Assembly: GCF_003970915.1 (NCBI RefSeq)
Contig: NZ_RXOF01000018.1
Location: forward strand, 1-64,000
Direction of reading: 5' to 3'
Source of the DNA: Hymenobacter gummosus
Lineage (GTDB): Bacteria; Bacteroidota; Bacteroidia; Cytophagales; Hymenobacteraceae
Length of the DNA: 64,000 nt
Within the stretch, counting starts at the first letter, position 1. Each line of letters starts with the position of its first letter. This document shows, piece after piece, positions 60,330 to 64,000 of the stretch. The notes under the pieces were generated by a model, which was not told the origin of the DNA, made no database searches, and saw only the letters and a program-made list of their open reading frames with translations. Position numbers and translations under genes: made by a program.

Positions 60330-62549
60330 TTAGTCGTTAGCTAGCTTGACCATTTCCACGCCGGCTTCTAGCGGAACCCACACTGCTAAAGCGAGCGTGT
60401 CAAACTCGGTGCTGCTACCGTCCTGGTCCTTATTAATAACCTTCAACTGATGAATCTGCACGGTGAAACGGCTATTCTCTTTTATGCTGCGGTCACCTTT
60501 ATACACGTCTTCGCCACCATCCTTGGCTGGGTTGCTGCCTTGAAACAAAGGGCCTTGACCCAGCTTTCCGTCTCTCGCAGTACGCTTTCTCTCTACTGAA
60601 GGCGACATCTGGTACGCAGCTCCCTTAGCGTCAGCATTAGCCGAAATATACCGCTCCAAGCTGTTAGCGAGAAGGTCGAATGTATGGGTGTCATCCGTCG
60701 AAAAGTATTTGTAGCTGCGTAGAAGCTGGGCGATGTCGGCCAAAGGCACCTCTGCCTTTAAGTGCCGCTGGGTCGCTGTGCGAAGCTTGTGGCCGGGGTC
60801 GTTATGCCAATTTGCTCCCTGTTTCTTAATAAAATCTTGTACAGCGGCTTGGCTCTGCTCAATCTCAAACTTGGTGCCCTGAACAGTTAAGGTTGTTATC
60901 CAGGCCCCGCCGAAGCGGTAGCGCTCAAGCTCATCATAAATGACTGTTCCGCGCGTCAAGTGACGCAAGGAGACGGGAAGCTCAACAACCCGCTCATACT
61001 GGTTTAGAGTACGGCCTGCATCATAAGCCTTTAAGCGGCTGCGCATATCTATTTCATGACGAACGTACCCAACATAGGCCTCAATAACGTCTTCGGTAAG
61101 GTAGATGCGGCATAGGTGCAAGTACCGCTGCTTATACCCGAAGAAACGAGCCCACTGCTGCATCGTATCAGCAGTGCCCGTGCCGATGCTCCTCGGCATG
61201 TAGGTAACTGTCAAGCCCTCTACCGTGAAGCCACGAGAAAGCACCTGACCGCCTACAAGAATGAAAAACTCGTTACTTTTCCACTCAATGGACGGTGCCG
61301 AGTTAGGCGAAGTATTGAGTAGCTTAACTTGCGTGGCCGAAATGGCCTCATGTAGGGCGTCCAAGTGCTCCTCGAAAGCTGCCAGCTTGGGGTTAACATC
61401 TAGCAGCTGCGAGTGCACCTTCCTGAACTCCTCTACCAACTGCTGACGGTCAACGTCATCAGCAGGCTTCTCAAGCAGTCGCTCCCAGGTAGCTTTCAGG
61501 GTGTTCACCCAATTGTAATAATCGAGGTGAATGGCTTTGTACTGTGACGGGTGAACCATCATCGAGCGGTTACGGTCTGTCGCACCTGTGATTAGGTAGT
61601 CAGCCGCACCAAGGAAAAAGACGCAGAGGGCCTCTCTGAGGGAGTTAGGTGGTGATGCAAGATGATGGTCCCGAGAGTGTACCTCGTCGTCGGCTATCGG
61701 GTACACCAGCTTGTCGAACATTGGAGGCGTAAAAAACTCCTTACCGCCTGTGTAGCCTACCCCAGGGGTGAGCAGCTTAATAAAATTGGGCGATAAGTCG
61801 TCTTGACGCTCGATAAAAAGCAGCGCTTGGGGCGTGGCTGTGTACTGTACGTAGGTGTGGTGCGGCAGCGCATTTTTCAGGCGCAGCAACTGGGCGTAAA
61901 CCGGGCTCTTCTTCCTTGTCAGTCCCTTGGCGTCCCGGTCACGGTTCTTCTTGTTCTCCGTGTTCATGCCGGCCTGGTCCGCCTCGTCGTCAACTATCAG
62001 CGTCGGCACCCCCTCAAACTCATCACGTAGCTGCTCAATAACCTCGATTAGCTTATCAAGCTGGGTTCTGTTTTTGGTTACTGCGACAATAGTTGTGCGC
62101 TGCTTAAGGCGGGAACCGCTACCGCGCTTGTACTCTTTGAGGGTGGAGCCAATATTATCCAGGCTGTTGGTAACATCGGGGTTTGGCAGAATGCGCCACT
62201 CACGAGAATTATCGTCATCAATTTGCAGGTCTTTTTTTAGACGCTTTACTGACTGGTCAACTAGGGCGTTTTGGGTACCGGCCAAGACGATAATCACCTG
62301 GTACCCGTTGTCGCGGGCCATTGCAATTAGCGTGGTAAAAGACATTGTTTTGCCGCTCTGTACATAGCCCAGGGCAAGGCCAGTCTCTGCGCTAGTGGGG
62401 GCGCTCGGCGAGCCGCAAAGCCCTAGTATCTCGGCAGTATCTTTTATTAGCTTGTCAGTAGCATCGGCTGGCAGCTTAAGCTGGTGCTTGAGAAGCTCAA
62501 CTTGGCTTCCGTCTTGCTTAACTGTCCAGGTGGGGGTAGAAGCGTCCAT
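60330..62549 (-). CDS. Z1-domain superfamily II helicase-like ATPase
   Basis: The 739-residue protein has Walker A GYVQSGKT (61-68), Walker B IVDDEADQ (185-192), a VQYTATPQALL motif (near 236) and the Z1 signature region (EFFILVGGQVLSRGFTVEGL, VTYMPRSIGTGTADTMQQWA, RFFGYK). Z1 proteins were described with MutL/MORC-like ATPases, methylases and nucleases in restriction systems. DNA translocation or remodelling is inferred. It lies between the HNH and GHKL genes with gaps of 4 and 23 bp. GC is lower than in the chromosome to the left. Confidence 0.88.
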   Translation of the reverse strand: MDASTPTWTVKQDGSQVELLKHQLKLPADATDKLIKDTAEILGLCGSPSAPTSAETGLALGYVQSGKTMSFTTLIAMARDNGYQVIIVLAGTQNALVDQSVKRLKKDLQIDDDNSREWRILPNPDVTNSLDNIGSTLKEYKRGSGSRLKQRTTIVAVTKNRTQLDKLIEVIEQLRDEFEGVPTLIVDDEADQAGMNTENKKNRDRDAKGLTRKKSPVYAQLLRLKNALPHHTYVQYTATPQALLFIERQDDLSPNFIKLLTPGVGYTGGKEFFTPPMFDKLVYPIADDEVHSRDHHLASPPNSLREALCVFFLGAADYLITGATDRNRSMMVHPSQYKAIHLDYYNWVNTLKATWERLLEKPADDVDRQQLVEEFRKVHSQLLDVNPKLAAFEEHLDALHEAISATQVKLLNTSPNSAPSIEWKSNEFFILVGGQVLSRGFTVEGLTVTYMPRSIGTGTADTMQQWARFFGYKQRYLHLCRIYLTEDVIEAYVGYVRHEIDMRSRLKAYDAGRTLNQYERVVELPVSLRHLTRGTVIYDELERYRFGGAWITTLTVQGTKFEIEQSQAAVQDFIKKQGANWHNDPGHKLRTATQRHLKAEVPLADIAQLLRSYKYFSTDDTHTFDLLANSLERYISANADAKGAAYQMSPSVERKRTARDGKLGQGPLFQGSNPAKDGGEDVYKGDRSIKENSRFTVQIHQLKVINKDQDGSSTEFDTLALAVWVPLEAGVEMVKLAND

Positions 62550-62572
62550 TGGTTCGATGGGTAAAAGAGTGC

Positions 62573-64000
62573 TTACAGCTTTATCAGTAACTCATTTATG
62601 TAATCCATCAGCAGGCCGGAGCTATGGGCCCCTCCCTCGCTGGCGACAGTCTTTGCAAGTGCGATGGCAGCGCCCAACCGGAGCAGCGGCTCTAGCCTCT
62701 CGTTGTTGAGCAGGTCGTACTGCTGGGTGAAGGGGTGAGCCATCGAAACCCGCACGCCAAGCAGACGCTCATTGGGGCCTGGTTGAGCGTCGGCCGGTAT
62801 GCAAAGCTTGCTAATGCAGAGCCAGTCGGTGTGAGCAGGGTTGCTGCTCAATTCGATATAGACACGCCAGCTTACCCCGTTCAGCATGGCAGAAAGTACC
62901 CGTGTGTTCGTCTTGCCAGTCTCGTTCGGCTTGGGCTTGTTACCTGACGGCCCGCCGAACAGGCCACCCCCCGGCGGCTGGCCGCCGGCAGGCGTGCCCC
63001 CTTTGCCCGGCTGAGCGTTGCCCCCGCTGCTAGTTCCGGGGCTACCACCGCCAGCCGGCCCCGCGCCGCCGGGGGGTGGCGCTCCGCCCGGAGGGTCGTT
63101 ATCCTTACCGCCTGCGGCCTCTCGCACACGCATACCATTGGCCTGCTTAAGCAGATCCAAGCCGGGGGCCTTTATTGCTTCTTTAAGCCGGGCGAGAAAA
63201 TCCTCTTCTGTGTCTTCCCATTGGATACCGTCCTTGGTAAAGCTAGCCGTAAAGTCGTCAATATGAAGCTCTCCGAAGATGCGCTGATAGTAATAGCTGT
63301 TGGTATTGACGAATATCTTGGCTGGGCGGTATCCCTCATCAAAGCTGCCTTCGACTACTCGCCCGCGTCTAAAGAGAGCAAAGCCAGCCTCCTTGGTTGA
63401 GGCTGTTGCGAAGATGGCAGCAAACCCTGTGACGCGCTGGCCGCCGGCGCAAACGAAATCGACTTCCTTACGCCATAGTATAGGCGGCGCAGACTTGTCA
63501 GAGTAAGGCGGAGCTGTTAGGGTGGTAGGAGCCTTATATTTCAGAGCCTGGCCGTTTACTATTATCTCAACCTGCTTATCGCGCAAGAAGGCACGATAGA
63601 TGCTCGTCAAGTGGTCACGAATCTTGCCAACGGCCCGTCCAGTAGGCAAGCTGTAAACACCCTGCAGAAGAATATTGGTGAAGTGAGCTTTGGGCACCGA
63701 GGGCAGTACTTCTACCTCAAGAGTCTCGACGCCTTCGCTGACGATTCGCTCAACATCGAACGTGACTTTGCGCTTTACGCTGTCGCCAAGCGCCTGCGTC
63801 TCCACCGACCATTTGGGGCAAAACCAGCAACTCGCGGCTTTCATCCCCATGCCATGCTCGGAGAGTCCAGTCCGGTCGGGCGGGCGCACGGCCATGCGCA
63901 GCGCCCGCTGCAAATCGGTGCTGCTTATACCGAAGGCATTATCCGAAATGCGAATAAAGTTGCCCTCTTGATTGAGTTCCAACTCAATCCGCAATTGGTA
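62573..64000 (-). CDS. GHKL ATPase (MutL/MORC-like), N-terminus outside the window
   Basis: The visible part is 476 codons, open to the right edge. It enters at the Bergerat fold: SDNAFGISSTDLQRAL (motif II, DxxxG) and SEHGMGMKAAS (motif III). A transducer-like domain follows (about 130-290), then a Gly/Pro-rich linker (about 310-370) and a C-terminal domain (about 375-476; TRVLSAMLNGVSWRVYIELS). The catalytic N-terminal Glu/Asn helix must lie beyond 64000. The family acts as an ATP-driven clamp. The TTG at 63992-63994 is not a start, since coding continues upstream. Confidence 0.85.
   Translation of the reverse strand, partial: YQLRIELELNQEGNFIRISDNAFGISSTDLQRALRMAVRPPDRTGLSEHGMGMKAASCWFCPKWSVETQALGDSVKRKVTFDVERIVSEGVETLEVEVLPSVPKAHFTNILLQGVYSLPTGRAVGKIRDHLTSIYRAFLRDKQVEIIVNGQALKYKAPTTLTAPPYSDKSAPPILWRKEVDFVCAGGQRVTGFAAIFATASTKEAGFALFRRGRVVEGSFDEGYRPAKIFVNTNSYYYQRIFGELHIDDFTASFTKDGIQWEDTEEDFLARLKEAIKAPGLDLLKQANGMRVREAAGGKDNDPPGGAPPPGGAGPAGGGSPGTSSGGNAQPGKGGTPAGGQPPGGGLFGGPSGNKPKPNETGKTNTRVLSAMLNGVSWRVYIELSSNPAHTDWLCISKLCIPADAQPGPNERLLGVRVSMAHPFTQQYDLLNNERLEPLLRLGAAIALAKTVASEGGAHSSGLLMDYINELLIKL

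Larger units (their letters stand above)
53455..64000. mobile_element. Integrative genomic island at tRNA-Asn (right end outside window)
   Basis: Support: a tyrosine recombinase gene directly after a tRNA 3' end, small HTH-like and nuclease genes, genes of no chromosomal theme, and a defence cassette with visibly lower GC than the left part of the window. The left junction is probably in the 3' part of the tRNA. The matching right repeat should lie beyond 64000. Confidence 0.75.

Overview
The window looks like chromosome from a high-GC member of the Bacteroidota, most likely Hymenobacter or a close relative (Cytophagales). The signs are a type IX secretion C-terminal sorting domain, a one-protein hybrid two-component regulator, SusC-like and carboxypeptidase-regulatory-like outer-membrane proteins, GH97, DUF4097, DUF1599 and BT_3928-type proteins, very few Shine-Dalgarno sequences, and TAnnTTTG/TAnnTTCG promoter boxes. 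The genus is inferred from gene content; no 16S rRNA gene is present. Both ends are cut.

Layout. 0.3-5.4 kb: kbl, a lipoprotein, a NamZ/DUF1343 protein, a MORN-like protein, an unknown protein, then a 41-bp tandem repeat array. 5.8-16.6 kb: housekeeping and envelope genes. These include a minus-strand operon led by folP and cdaA, DUF1599, a tiny GIY-YIG gene bracketed by long inverted repeats, a DoxX/BT_3928 protein, an orphan ABC permease, aroK, a fatty acid hydroxylase and a 58-residue lipoprotein. 16.9-33.8 kb: a giant internally duplicated T9SS surface protein, a LuxR regulator divergent from a 1369-residue hybrid two-component regulator, small lipoproteins, an OmpA lipoprotein, an outer-membrane porin and a GH97 glycosidase. 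34.1-40.4 kb: a TonB-dependent receptor and a translationally coupled operon of ECF sigma factor, HEAT-repeat anti-sigma factor and two DUF4097 proteins. The receptor and the sigma operon share a two-block promoter. 40.6-53.3 kb: ytxJ, a fused 2-oxoacid dehydrogenase E1, a GT39 glycosyltransferase, a SusC-like receptor, an M16 peptidase, three paralogous small secreted proteins with a repeated APG...DYxGRP motif, pheS and a Rieske-like lipoprotein.

From tRNA-Asn (53381) to the right edge the DNA is an integrative island: tyrosine recombinase, a small HTH-like protein, a secreted nuclease, two unknown genes with strong terminators, then a compact lower-GC defence cassette. The cassette has a DUF262-HEPN pair running right, meeting tail-to-tail an HNH endonuclease, Z1 helicase-like ATPase and GHKL (MutL/MORC-like) ATPase running left. 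The last gene is cut by the window end, and so is the far attachment site.

The intergenic DNA is unusually rich in inverted repeats: at least ten distinct palindromic elements. Several abut start codons, one frames the GIY-YIG gene, and one is translated in frame as the linker of the E1 fusion.
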